A stretch of 64,000 bases of DNA, from positions 310,001 through 374,000 of the forward strand of contig NZ_RDBE01000006.1 of the NCBI RefSeq assembly GCF_003674065.1, read 5' to 3'. The DNA is from Nocardioides mangrovicus (GTDB lineage: Bacteria > Actinomycetota > Actinomycetes > Propionibacteriales > Nocardioidaceae). This document shows positions 16,739-26,018 of the stretch, in pieces (positions within the stretch are counted from its first letter, which is position 1; every line of letters begins with the position of its first letter). The position numbers and the translations under genes are program-made. The notes under the pieces were generated by a model. That model made no database searches, was not told the origin of the DNA, and worked only from the letters and a program-made list of their open reading frames with translations.

Positions 16739-17413
16739 ATGGCCTTCCACGACCCCTACGCCGCCCTCGAGCTCCTCGGCACCATCGCCTTTGCCGTCTC
16801 CGGCGCCGAGGTCGCAGCCCGTGCCGGCATGGACTGGGTTGGCATCAGCGTCCTGGCGGTCGTGGCGGCTGTCGGCGGCGGCACGGTACGAGACCTGCTT
16901 CTGGGACTCGAGCCGGTCGGATGGATTTCTCGTCCGCTGCCCGTGTGGATGGCCGTCATTGCTGCTGGCGTGGTGATCGCGGACGCGCACCGACTGAAGC
17001 GCAGAGCGCTCGATGCGCGCACCCTCATCTTGCTTGCCGACGCAGTAGGACTAGCTGTGTTCACGGTCACCGGTGCCGGTCTCGCCTACGCAGTCGGCGC
17101 ATCGCGCCCGGTCGCGGTGCTGCTCGGCGTCGTTACCGGTGTGGGCGGTGGGGTGGCGCGTGACGTCCTCGCCAGGCAGTCACCGCTCGTGCTGGCCGGA
17201 CAGGTCTACGCGCTCGCGGCCGTTGCCGGCGGCTCGACGCTGATGCTGCTCGATGCCGCAGGCGTGCCGAACTCCCTGGCTCGCGGGCTCGCCGTCGGCG
17301 TTGGACTCGGGCTCCGTTTGCTCGCGATCAGCCAGAGCTGGTCACTTCCGCGCCCGCTGCACCGCGCGGAGCCGGACTGCTACGCCGAGCGCGAGGATGA
17401 GGCGGGGCGCTAG
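16739..17413 (+). CDS. Trimeric intracellular cation channel/glycine transporter family protein (PF03458, UPF0126)
   Basis: The 224-residue membrane protein has seven predicted helices in two repeats; each repeat contains the family GGG(T/V)xRD motif (VGGGTVRDLLLG at ~45 and GVGGGVARDVLA at ~138). The ribosome site is GGGGGAG before ATG 16739. PF03458 proteins are homologous to TRIC channels and are often found behind glycine riboswitches, hence the proposed glycine-transport role. Here it sits 35 bp after gcvH in the glycine-riboswitch operon, which supports glycine import or export. Its last 4 bases overlap the convergent DeoR gene. Confidence 0.9.
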   Translation: MAFHDPYAALELLGTIAFAVSGAEVAARAGMDWVGISVLAVVAAVGGGTVRDLLLGLEPVGWISRPLPVWMAVIAAGVVIADAHRLKRRALDARTLILLADAVGLAVFTVTGAGLAYAVGASRPVAVLLGVVTGVGGGVARDVLARQSPLVLAGQVYALAAVAGGSTLMLLDAAGVPNSLARGLAVGVGLGLRLLAISQSWSLPRPLHRAEPDCYAEREDEAGR

Positions 17414-18222
17414 ACGACGACCACGTCGACGCCGCCGGCCTTGAGCGCGGCGAGCTCCTCGGGGTCAGCACCGGAGTCGGTGATCAAAGTCGTTAACGTC
17501 GAGATCGGCGCAATGTGCGCGAACCCACGGCGACCGACCTTGCTCGAGTCGGCGACCACGATTACTTTACGGGCACGCTTGACGATGATGGTTCCAATCT
17601 CGGCGACCAGTTGGTGCGGCGTCGTGATCCCCTCGTCAGCGGTCAGGCCGTCGCAGCCCATCACGGCCACCTCGGCGCTCAGGTTCGCCAGCGACGACAC
17701 CGCCTGCGGTCCGACGAAAGCCATATACGCGGGCAGATATACGCCACCGACCGCAACCAGGTGCGGCTCGTTCCACGAGCTCACCTCGTTGATGATCGGC
17801 ACAGCTGGGGTCACGACCGTTAGGCGCTCGCGTGTGGACTCGTCGAGGGCGCTGACGACCTTCGCCACGGTTGAGCCGGAGTAGAAAAACGCGCTGGTCT
17901 CGTTCGCGAGCATCTCTGCCGCTGCCCGAGCGATCTGCGCCTTCTCCGTTGCGTGACGGCGCTCTGCCTCGAGGTACATGCGCGAGGTCGAGGACGTGCG
18001 AGCGCGCGTGGCTCCGCCGCGCACTCTCGTCAACAGGCCCCGAGCCGCCAAGGCGGTCAGGTCGCGACGCAGGGACATCCCCGTCACCCCAAACTCGTCC
18101 GCCAAGTCGTTGACCGAGACAAATTCTTGCTCCTGCAGACGCTCGAGGATTAGCTGACGGCGCTCGACGGCACCGCTGGGGCCGTCCTCGGGCTCGCCGA
18201 CCTGGTCAATGTCAGTCGACAT
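17410..18222 (-). CDS. DeoR/GlpR-family transcriptional regulator
   Basis: The 270-residue protein has an N-terminal winged helix-turn-helix (RRQLILERLQEQEFVSVNDL then SLRRDLTALAARGLL, ~20-72) and a DeoR C-terminal sugar-phosphate-binding domain with the usual VTPAVPIINEV and GCDGLTADEG segments. Members generally repress sugar or polyol catabolic operons and are released by a phosphorylated intermediate. It is convergent with the glycine-transporter gene. TGTTC repeats 11 bp apart lie 45-60 bp upstream of its start and match repeats in the FAD-oxidoreductase/APC intergenic region, so autoregulation and control of the catabolic locus are likely. Confidence 0.92.
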   Translation of the reverse strand: MSTDIDQVGEPEDGPSGAVERRQLILERLQEQEFVSVNDLADEFGVTGMSLRRDLTALAARGLLTRVRGGATRARTSSTSRMYLEAERRHATEKAQIARAAAEMLANETSAFFYSGSTVAKVVSALDESTRERLTVVTPAVPIINEVSSWNEPHLVAVGGVYLPAYMAFVGPQAVSSLANLSAEVAVMGCDGLTADEGITTPHQLVAEIGTIIVKRARKVIVVADSSKVGRRGFAHIAPISTLTTLITDSGADPEELAALKAGGVDVVVV

Positions 18223-18265
18223 GCGTCCTCCTCTCGCTCAGCAGTCCAATAGAACTTACACCGTT

Positions 18266-18283
18266 GTGTTCGAATAGTGTTCG
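18266..18283 (-). promoter_or_regulatory. Candidate DeoR autoregulatory operator
   Basis: GTGTTCG occurs twice, at 18266 and 18277, an 11-bp period, upstream of the DeoR gene. The remaining gap up to 18736 contains no gene or RNA that I can recognise, only weak short repeats such as GACCAT near 18570-18590. Confidence 0.5.
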
Positions 18284-18736
18284 TTTGCACATTTTAGGAG
18301 CTGGTCGCGCCGCCTGGAGCTACTGGTGGTGCGCTGGACGCCGCCTCGGTGAGCGTCGAAGTCCCATCACGCAAACGAGGGGGCGGGCACTGATCTGACG
18401 CCATCGCTGTGACTGCCCCGGTTTGCCACCCGGGTGCTGCCTGCAAAGCGTCGGACTGGTTCAAGCGAAACAACCGCTAGGCCCACCCGCTGCGCGGCAC
18501 CTCTGCCCTCGGAACGCCACAGCCTGATCCCACTCATGTACCACTGATGTAGCAGACGAGCCGTTCTTGACCATGAACGACCATCAACGGTCATCGCGCG
18601 TTCTCCCAGGTCAAAGGCCCTAGAGGCGGGCTTTCCTGCTCTCCGATCAACCCCCCAACTACTTCATGGTCAACACCTTCGATGAGGCCTGAAGCCGCAG
18701 TTCGAAAGGCGTGGCGCGCGGCGAGTGGCGGCTGGG

Positions 18737-19084
18737 TCAGAGGCTGAGCAGCAGCACGACCAGTGTGACGACGGAGAGCACCAGGAAGGCTGCTGCGCCC
18801 TGCCACTCGGGATCGTGCGCGCGGACGTGCGCCCCAACCGCGCCGGCGAAGTACAGGACCAGCCCGGTCGCGGCAGCGATCCCGAACGGCGTGAACCACA
18901 GCCCGGCGAAAAGACCGGTCGTGGCGAGGAGCTGCAGGCTCCCCAGCACGACGAGGCCCCGACCACCCACACCGACGGCTGCCATGAGTCTGACGATCCG
19001 TTCGGTCCGAGCGATCTTGAGGCTGCCCGACGCGAGCATGGCGACGGCGAGGAGGGCGGAGAGAACGTGGGCGGTGAGTGGCAC
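18737..19084 (-). CDS. DoxX-like family membrane protein
   Basis: The 115-residue protein has four hydrophobic helices and the DoxX-like features of an early GSLKIAR segment after helix 1, GSLQLLATTGLFAG in helix 2-3 and a C-terminal helix LSVVTLVVLLLSL. It starts at GTG 19084 with AAGGA upstream. DoxX-type proteins are small integral membrane proteins linked to oxidoreductases and redox stress; the precise activity is unknown. It lies 47 bp downstream of the LLM oxidoreductase on the same strand and is probably cotranscribed with it. Confidence 0.85.
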   Translation of the reverse strand: MPLTAHVLSALLAVAMLASGSLKIARTERIVRLMAAVGVGGRGLVVLGSLQLLATTGLFAGLWFTPFGIAAATGLVLYFAGAVGAHVRAHDPEWQGAAAFLVLSVVTLVVLLLSL

Positions 19085-19131
19085 GAGAGGTCCTTTCGAG
19101 GATGAACGCGATGGATCAGCGGCGAGCGCCG

Positions 19132-20115
19132 CTACGAGAACTGGGGCACGACGTCGTGAGCGAGGCGATCCATCGAGGCCAGCGAGAGACGCGTGTGCAG
19201 TCCGCCGAGATCGACCTGTCCGAGGAACCGGTCAACGCCCAGGACCTCGTGCTGCGCGGAGACCTTGTCGGCGACCTCGGCTGCGCTGCCGACGACGAGG
19301 GGACCGCGCGGTCCTGCCATCTGCTCGAAGGTCGCACGGTCGAGGTGCACGCCGCGCCCGTCGGCGAAGTACGTCCGGTAGTAGGGGTAGAACGTCTCGC
19401 GCGCCTGCTGGGAAGTCGGGCCCACGTAGAAGTGGCTGACGCCGGCGATGGACGTGTGCGCGTGGCGATCGCGGCCGACGAACGCCTCGCGGTAGGCGTC
19501 CACGAGCGGACGGGAGCGAGCAGCGGTGCCGCCGAGCAGGGCGAGGCTGAGCGGGAGGCCGCGACGACCGGCGCCCGTCGCGCTGGCGGGTGTGCCACCG
19601 ACGCCCACCCAAACCGGCAGCGGTCGCGACAGCCGAGGGACGACGTGCGCGTTCGCCAGCGGTGGCCGGTAGCGGCCCGTCCAGGTGACCGGCTCGTCGT
19701 CGCGCAGCGAGACCAGGAGGTCGAGCTTCTCCTCGAACACGGCGTCGTAGTCGGCGATCGGCACCCCGAAGAGACCGAAGGGCTCGGCGTACGCGCTCCT
19801 GCCGACGGTGACCTCAGCACGGCCTGCGGCGACGAGGTCGAGCTGCGCGAAGTCCTGGTAGAGCCTCACCGGGTCCAGCACGCTGAGCACCGAGACCGTG
19901 CTGGTCAGGCGGATCGACGTGGTCCTCGCCGCGATCGCCGACAGGACGACCGCGGGCGACGACACCGCGAAGCGAGGGGTGTGGTGCTCGCCGACGCCGA
20001 ACACGTCGAGGCCGACCTCGTCGGCGTGCACACCGAGGTCGATCACGGTGCGGACGCGGTCCGCCACGGTCGTGTCGCCCGCGACGTCGGTGAGCGAGAA
20101 GACACCGAACTCCAT
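19132..20115 (-). CDS. LLM-class flavin-dependent oxidoreductase
   Basis: This luciferase-like barrel protein has 327 residues from ATG 20115; GTG 20124 would add three. Recognisable segments are MEFGVFSLTDV, FGVGEHHTPRFAVSSP (~40-55) and the nitrilotriacetate-monooxygenase-like VTVGRSAYAEPFGLFG (~100-115). It should use reduced flavin to attack a small organic molecule. It is divergent from an HxlR regulator; the 11-bp-spaced repeats between them suggest regulation by that protein. No ribosome site is evident, so the message may be leaderless. Confidence 0.88.
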   Translation of the reverse strand: MEFGVFSLTDVAGDTTVADRVRTVIDLGVHADEVGLDVFGVGEHHTPRFAVSSPAVVLSAIAARTTSIRLTSTVSVLSVLDPVRLYQDFAQLDLVAAGRAEVTVGRSAYAEPFGLFGVPIADYDAVFEEKLDLLVSLRDDEPVTWTGRYRPPLANAHVVPRLSRPLPVWVGVGGTPASATGAGRRGLPLSLALLGGTAARSRPLVDAYREAFVGRDRHAHTSIAGVSHFYVGPTSQQARETFYPYYRTYFADGRGVHLDRATFEQMAGPRGPLVVGSAAEVADKVSAQHEVLGVDRFLGQVDLGGLHTRLSLASMDRLAHDVVPQFS

Positions 20116-20127
20116 GTCCACCACGCT

Positions 20128-20155
20128 AGGAACCCGATAGGAACCATTCGGTACC
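20128..20155. promoter_or_regulatory. Candidate HxlR operator (repeated AGGAACC-like units)
   Basis: AGGAACC occurs at 20128 and 20139 and a related CGGTACC at 20149, spaced by about one helical turn, in the short gap between the divergent LLM oxidoreductase and HxlR genes. Confidence 0.4.
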
Positions 20156-20164
20156 TTTCGGAGC

Positions 20165-20536
20165 GTGACCCTTCAAGCAGGCACCGTGTTCTTGGCGGAC
20201 TGCCCCGCCCGCACCGCCATCGAAATCATCGCTAACAAGTGGTCCGTCGTCACTCTCTTCGCGCTCAGTGAGGGTCCGAAGCGGCACGGCGAGCTTGTGG
20301 CGCTCACCGGCGGCATCTCCCGCAAGGTCCTCACCGAGACCCTGCGCAGGCTCCAGGCCCACGGACTGGTCGATCGCCACGCCTACGCCGAGGCCCCGCC
20401 ACGTGTCGAGTACAGCCTCACCCCACTCGGCGAGACCCTGCAGGAGCCCATCCGCATGCTCACGGAATGGGCTCGCACCAACGGAGAGGCACTGGTGGAC
20501 TTCCAGGAGTCGGCGGCCAGGAAGTTCCTGCCCTGA
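20165..20536 (+). CDS. HxlR-family winged-helix transcriptional regulator
   Basis: The 123-residue protein starts at GTG 20165. It carries the HxlR signature: an N-terminal Cys (ADCPARTAIEIIANKW), the recognition region KRHGELVALTGGISRKVLTETLRRL (split by a short turn) and the wing RVEYSLTPLGETL. HxlR proteins sense electrophiles, aldehydes or redox change, often through that Cys. It is divergent from the LLM oxidoreductase/DoxX pair, which it probably represses. The ribosome site is weak. Confidence 0.9.
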   Translation: MTLQAGTVFLADCPARTAIEIIANKWSVVTLFALSEGPKRHGELVALTGGISRKVLTETLRRLQAHGLVDRHAYAEAPPRVEYSLTPLGETLQEPIRMLTEWARTNGEALVDFQESAARKFLP

Positions 20537-20576
20537 CGGGCTGAGACCCACCCCCTACCGACGAGAACGGCCTGGA

Positions 20577-21434
20577 CTACCCCGAGACCTCCGCCTCGAG
20601 GCGGCCGTGCTGGGCGGGGTTCATGGCGGCGGAGCGCTGGGTCTCGCGGTCGAAGGCGACCATGACGACACGGGCCCGTGCCAGGACGTGGTCGTCGTCG
20701 CGGATCTCGGAGACCAGCACCGCCGAGCGGCCGCCGACGGCGTGCACCCAGCTGTGGACGGCGTACGGCTCCCGGCGGAACAGGATGGGGCGGCGGTACT
20801 CCACGTCGGTCTGGGCCACCACCCACGGCGTCCAATCGCCGTCCTCGGGACGTGGCAGTCCCCACAGGTAGGCGATCCGCGACTCCTGGAAGTACTCGAA
20901 GTAGGTGACGTTGTTGACGTGCCCGTAGGCGTCGACGTCGGACCAGCGCACGAAGAGCGGGAACACGTGGCGGGCGCCGGGCGCCGGCACCGCCGGAACC
21001 GGCCCGGCCGACTCGAAGCCGGGCTCGAGCCAGCCGCTCAGCGCCTCCTTCTCGCTGGCGGAGAGCCGACGCGGGCGCTCCTCGGCGAAGACGAACGGCG
21101 AGATGATGGTCGTGGCGCGTAGGTGGACGACGCGCTCGCCGTCGACGACGTCGACGATCTCGTAGGCCATCGTGAAGCTCGCCGCTCGGATCTCGGTGAC
21201 CCAGCACTCGATCGTCACCGGCTCTTGGCGGAAGACCAGCGGGCTGACGTAGTGCACCTCGTGCCGGACCACGACCGTGCCCTCGGCCAGCTCCTCGCCG
21301 CCCTGGACCGGCGCGTGGGTGGCGAGCATGTCGATGCGCGCCTCCTGCAGGTAGTCGACGTAGGTGACGTTGTTGACGTGGCCCAACATGTCCATGTCGG
21401 CCCAGCGCATGGGGCAGGCGTAGGTGTGGCGCAC
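20577..21434 (-). CDS. Double-hotdog acyl-CoA thioesterase
   Basis: The 285-residue protein contains two 4HBT hotdog domains. Each has the catalytic Asp pattern before GHVNNVTY: MRWADMDMLGHVNNVTYVDY near the N-terminus and VRWSDVDAYGHVNNVTYF near residue 170. Such proteins hydrolyse acyl-CoA thioesters such as 4-hydroxybenzoyl-CoA or short/medium acyl-CoAs. It is divergent from the thiolase at 21511 across a 76-bp gap, which suggests a shared role in acyl-CoA metabolism. The tandem arrangement lets one polypeptide form the usual dimer. Confidence 0.88.
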   Translation of the reverse strand: MRHTYACPMRWADMDMLGHVNNVTYVDYLQEARIDMLATHAPVQGGEELAEGTVVVRHEVHYVSPLVFRQEPVTIECWVTEIRAASFTMAYEIVDVVDGERVVHLRATTIISPFVFAEERPRRLSASEKEALSGWLEPGFESAGPVPAVPAPGARHVFPLFVRWSDVDAYGHVNNVTYFEYFQESRIAYLWGLPRPEDGDWTPWVVAQTDVEYRRPILFRREPYAVHSWVHAVGGRSAVLVSEIRDDDHVLARARVVMVAFDRETQRSAAMNPAQHGRLEAEVSG

Positions 21435-21510
21435 GGGCCCGATGCTCGCAGATCCGGACGCGGGCTAACCTCGGCCCGTAGCTACCCGCGAGTACTCGAA
21501 GGAGCCCGTC

Positions 21511-22728
21511 ATGCCCGAGGCCGTCATCGTCGCCGCCGCCCGATCCCCCATCGGCCGCGCCAACAAGGGGTCGCTGAAGGACCTGCGCCCCGACGACCTC
21601 ACCGCCACGATCGTGCGCACCGCGCTGGAGCAGGTGCCCGAGCTCGACCCGACCGAGATCGACGACCTGTACCTCGGCTGCGGCCTTCCCGGCGGCGAGT
21701 CGGGCTACAACATGGGGCGCGTCGTGGCCACGCTGCTCGGCTACGACCACCTGCCCGCGGCCACCATCACCCGCTACTGCTCCTCCTCGGTGCAGACCTC
21801 GCGGATGGCCTTCCACGCCATCAAGGCCGGGGAGGGCGACGTGTTCATCTCCGCCGGCGTCGAGACCGTCTCGCGGTTCGCGAAGGGCACCTCCGACGGG
21901 CTGCCCGACACCACCAACCCGCTCTTCGCCACGGCACAGGCCCGCACCAAGCAGACCGCCGAGTCCGGCGCCGAGTGGCACGACCCGCGCCAGGACGGCG
22001 AGGTGCCCGACGTCTACATCGCGATGGGCCAGACCGCCGAGAACGTCGCCAAGATCCGTGGCCTCTCGCGCCGAGAGCTCGACGAGTTCGGCGTCCGGTC
22101 GCAGAACCTGGCCGAGAAGGCGATCGCCGACGGCTTCTGGGCCAACGAGATCACTCCGGTCACCACGCCCGACGGCACGGTGGTCGACTCCGACGACGGG
22201 CCCCGCGCGGGCGTCACCTACGAGGCGGTCTCAGGACTGCAGCCGGTGTTCCGCCCCGACGGGGTGGTGACGGCGGGCAACTGCTGCGCGCTCAACGACG
22301 GAGCCGCGGCCGTGGTGATCATGTCCGACACCAAGGCCGAGCAGCTGGGTCTCACCCCGCTGGCGCGCATCGTCTCCACGGGCGTGACCGGGCTCTCGCC
22401 GGAGATCATGGGTCTGGGCCCGGTGGAGGCCTCCAAGCAGGCCCTGGACCGGGCCGGCATGAGCATCGGCGACATCGACCTGGTCGAGATCAACGAGGCC
22501 TTCGCGGCCCAGGTGGTGCCCTCCTACCAGGACCTCGGCATCGACATCGACCGGCTCAACGTCAACGGCGGCGCCATCGCGGTGGGCCACCCGTTCGGCA
22601 TGACCGGCGCGCGCCTGCAGAACACGATGCTCAACTCGCTGCGCCACCACGACAAGACCACCGGGCTGATCACCATGTGCGTCGGCGGCGGCCAGGGCAT
22701 GGCGATGATCCTCGAGCGGCTGGGCTGA
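21511..22728 (+). CDS. Acetyl-CoA C-acyltransferase (thiolase)
   Basis: The 405-residue thiolase has the acyl-accepting Cys90 (TRYCSSSVQTSRM), the C-terminal His in NGGAIAVGHPFGMTGAR and the second catalytic Cys in TMCVGGGQG. It starts at ATG 21511 with GAAGGAG upstream. Thiolases cleave 3-ketoacyl-CoA in beta-oxidation or condense two acetyl-CoA. The length and NEAFAAQVVPS segment are typical of degradative FadA-like members. The neighbouring thioesterase is divergent. Two strong palindromes lie downstream, before the convergent YceI gene. Confidence 0.94.
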   Translation: MPEAVIVAAARSPIGRANKGSLKDLRPDDLTATIVRTALEQVPELDPTEIDDLYLGCGLPGGESGYNMGRVVATLLGYDHLPAATITRYCSSSVQTSRMAFHAIKAGEGDVFISAGVETVSRFAKGTSDGLPDTTNPLFATAQARTKQTAESGAEWHDPRQDGEVPDVYIAMGQTAENVAKIRGLSRRELDEFGVRSQNLAEKAIADGFWANEITPVTTPDGTVVDSDDGPRAGVTYEAVSGLQPVFRPDGVVTAGNCCALNDGAAAVVIMSDTKAEQLGLTPLARIVSTGVTGLSPEIMGLGPVEASKQALDRAGMSIGDIDLVEINEAFAAQVVPSYQDLGIDIDRLNVNGGAIAVGHPFGMTGARLQNTMLNSLRHHDKTTGLITMCVGGGQGMAMILERLG

Positions 22729-22766
22729 CGGGGCTGGGCTGACGGGGCTCGTCTCCGAGACGCCGA

Positions 22767-22808
22767 CCGGGCCGCAATTCCCCGCACGTGCGGGGAATTG
22801 CGGCCCGG
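22767..22808. repeat. 42-bp perfect palindrome
   Basis: Bases 22767-22787 and 22788-22808 are exact reverse complements, centred on the ACGT in CCCCGCACGTGCGGGG. It lies between the convergent thiolase and YceI genes and could form a very stable cruciform or hairpin, acting as a two-way terminator. There is no T tract. Confidence 0.85.
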
Positions 22809-22834
22809 AGGCATGGAATGTCATGAGTCCACGA

Positions 22835-22864
22835 GGTGATTCCCCGCACGAGCGGGGAATCACC
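22835..22864. repeat. 30-bp hairpin sharing the core of the adjacent palindrome
   Basis: The 13-bp arms GGTGATTCCCCGC and GCGGGGAATCACC surround an ACGA loop. The core ATTCCCCGCACGAGCGGGGAAT differs from the first palindrome at one base, while the outer arms differ but stay self-complementary. The two cores are 62 bp apart. Confidence 0.8.
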
Positions 22865-22872
22865 CGGACGGC

Positions 22873-23418
22873 TCAGGCCTGGTCGAGCACGGCCTCGATG
22901 GTGAGCACGATGGTGATCTTGTCGCCGACGAGGACCTTGCTGCCGTCCACGACGCCGTTGAAGTTGACGTTGAAGTCCTGACGGACGATCTCGCCGCTGG
23001 CCTCGAAGCCGATGCGGGTGCCGCCCCACGGGTCGCCGCCGATGCCGGTGAACTCGACGTCGAGCTCGATCGGCTTGGTGATGCCCTTGATGGTGAGGTC
23101 GCCGACGGCCTTCTCGCCGTCGAAGGAGGTGGTCGTGAAGGTCATGCCGCCGTGGTTCTCGACGTCGAAGAAGTCGGCCGAGCGCAGGTGGTTGTCGCGG
23201 TTCTCGTCGCGCGTGTTGACCGAGTTCAGGTCGATGGTGGCCTCGGCGCGGGTGTCCTCGATGGAGTCACCGGTGGTGACGGTGCCCTCGAACGTCTCGA
23301 ACTGGCCGCGCACCTTGCTGATCAGGTGACGCACGGTGAAGGCCACGGACGAGTGGCTCGGGTCGATCTTCCAGGTGCCGGCGACCCAGTCGGTCTGCGT
23401 GGCGGCTGCCTCGGTCAT
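22873..23418 (-). CDS. YceI-family lipid/isoprenoid-binding protein
   Basis: The 181-residue protein starts at ATG 23418, with GGAGGAG 6 bases upstream; an open extension to 23469 is not needed. YceI features include WKIDPSHSSVAFTVRHL (~15-31), the TIDLNSVNTRDENRDNHLRSADFFD block (in two parts around 80-105) and a C-terminal lipocalin-like beta barrel. There is no signal peptide, so it is cytoplasmic as in most actinobacterial homologues. It is divergent from a MarR regulator with a perfect palindrome between them, consistent with repression by that regulator. Confidence 0.93.
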   Translation of the reverse strand: MTEAAATQTDWVAGTWKIDPSHSSVAFTVRHLISKVRGQFETFEGTVTTGDSIEDTRAEATIDLNSVNTRDENRDNHLRSADFFDVENHGGMTFTTTSFDGEKAVGDLTIKGITKPIELDVEFTGIGGDPWGGTRIGFEASGEIVRQDFNVNFNGVVDGSKVLVGDKITIVLTIEAVLDQA

Positions 23419-23440
23419 GTTGTCTCCTCCATGGCGAATC

Positions 23441-23454
23441 GTTGAACGTTCAAC
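23441..23454. promoter_or_regulatory. Candidate MarR operator (GTTGAACGTTCAAC)
   Basis: A perfect 14-bp palindrome 23 bp upstream of the yceI start and 60 bp upstream of the divergent MarR gene. It is a typical size and symmetry for a MarR dimer and is placed to control both genes. Confidence 0.6.
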
Positions 23455-23513
23455 TGTCGGCGGGTCCAACGGGCGAGTCCGGCCGGCTATTCCCGGTTCC
23501 TAGAATATTTTTC

Positions 23514-24002
23514 ATGGACCCCCGCGAGACCCAGTGGCTCACCGTCGAACAGCAGCGCATCTGGCGGGCCTACATCATGGGATCGCAGCTGCTCCAGGAC
23601 CGGTTGGACCGCGACCTGCGCGTGGAGCACGGTATCTCGCTGACCGAGTACGAGATCTTGGTGCGGCTCTCGGAGATCCCCGAGCGCCGGATGCGGATGG
23701 CGTTGCTGGCCGACTCGGTCTGCCACTCGCGCAGCCGCGTCACGCACACCGTCGCCCGCATGGAGAGCGCCGGCTGGCTGCGGCGCGAGGAGGCCGCCGA
23801 CGACGGCCGCGGCGTCGACGCCGTCATGACGGCCGCGGGCGGCACGCTGCTCGAGCAGGCCGCCCACACCCACGTCGAGGGCGTGCGCCGCAACCTGGTC
23901 GACCTGGTCGGCGACGACGACTTCGAGGCGCTGGGACGGGTCATGAACACCGTGTCCGACCGGCTGCTCGCCGGCCGGACGCCGGCCGCAGACATCAGGT
24001 GA
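23514..24002 (+). CDS. MarR-family transcriptional regulator
   Basis: The 162-residue protein has a winged helix-turn-helix with ISLTEYEILVRLSE (~43-56), recognition region HSRSRVTHTVARMESAGWL (~85-103) and the wing RREEAADDGRGVDAVMTAAG. I start at ATG 23514; the frame is open to 23442 but that part covers the palindromic operator. The sequence before the start, TAGAATATTTTTC, has no ribosome site and looks like a -10 region, so the message may be leaderless. It is probably an autoregulator controlling the divergent yceI gene. The sequence from 24003 to 24196 contains nothing I can support. Confidence 0.9.
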   Translation: MDPRETQWLTVEQQRIWRAYIMGSQLLQDRLDRDLRVEHGISLTEYEILVRLSEIPERRMRMALLADSVCHSRSRVTHTVARMESAGWLRREEAADDGRGVDAVMTAAGGTLLEQAAHTHVEGVRRNLVDLVGDDDFEALGRVMNTVSDRLLAGRTPAADIR

Positions 24003-24196
24003 TGCGAGCCCTGGCGAGCGAACCTGAGGTCTGCGGCCAGGAGCCGAGACGTCGCATCCTGTCGGCGCTGCGCCCGCGCGAAGCGCGCACCTCAGACCCG
24101 GCGGGATGCGACGCCTCGGCGAGACAGAAGCGAACCGGACCGTCAGCCCGGACCGCGGGAGAAAACGGGTTGGTCTGAACGTCGGGAACCGTCTCG

Positions 24197-25879
<1,683 letters not shown>

Positions 25880-26018
25880 GCCGATGAGCCTACGAGGCTG
25901 GGGTCGTTTCCGGTCCACAGCCCCTGCCCCGGCGCAGTTCTCCACAGCCTGACCACGCGGCGGGTGCGGCCCGCCGCCGGCCCGGCTTGGCTGGTCCTAC
26001 GAGTCGAGAGGAGCAGAC

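Noticed and set aside
18300-18736. Possible RNA gene or att site in the gap between deoR and the DoxX gene
   Set aside because: Short repeats around GACCAT are weak and no tRNA or known RNA fold could be drawn.
20383-21981. 532-codon minus-strand frame over the thioesterase and the thiolase start
   Set aside because: It runs antisense through the thiolase promoter and start and in a shifted frame through the thioesterase; composition is shadow-like.
22777-22860. Possible two-repeat type I-E CRISPR array (similar cores 62 bp apart)
   Set aside because: Only two units exist. The arms outside the core differ yet stay self-complementary in each unit, and no cas genes are near. These are hairpins, not CRISPR repeats.
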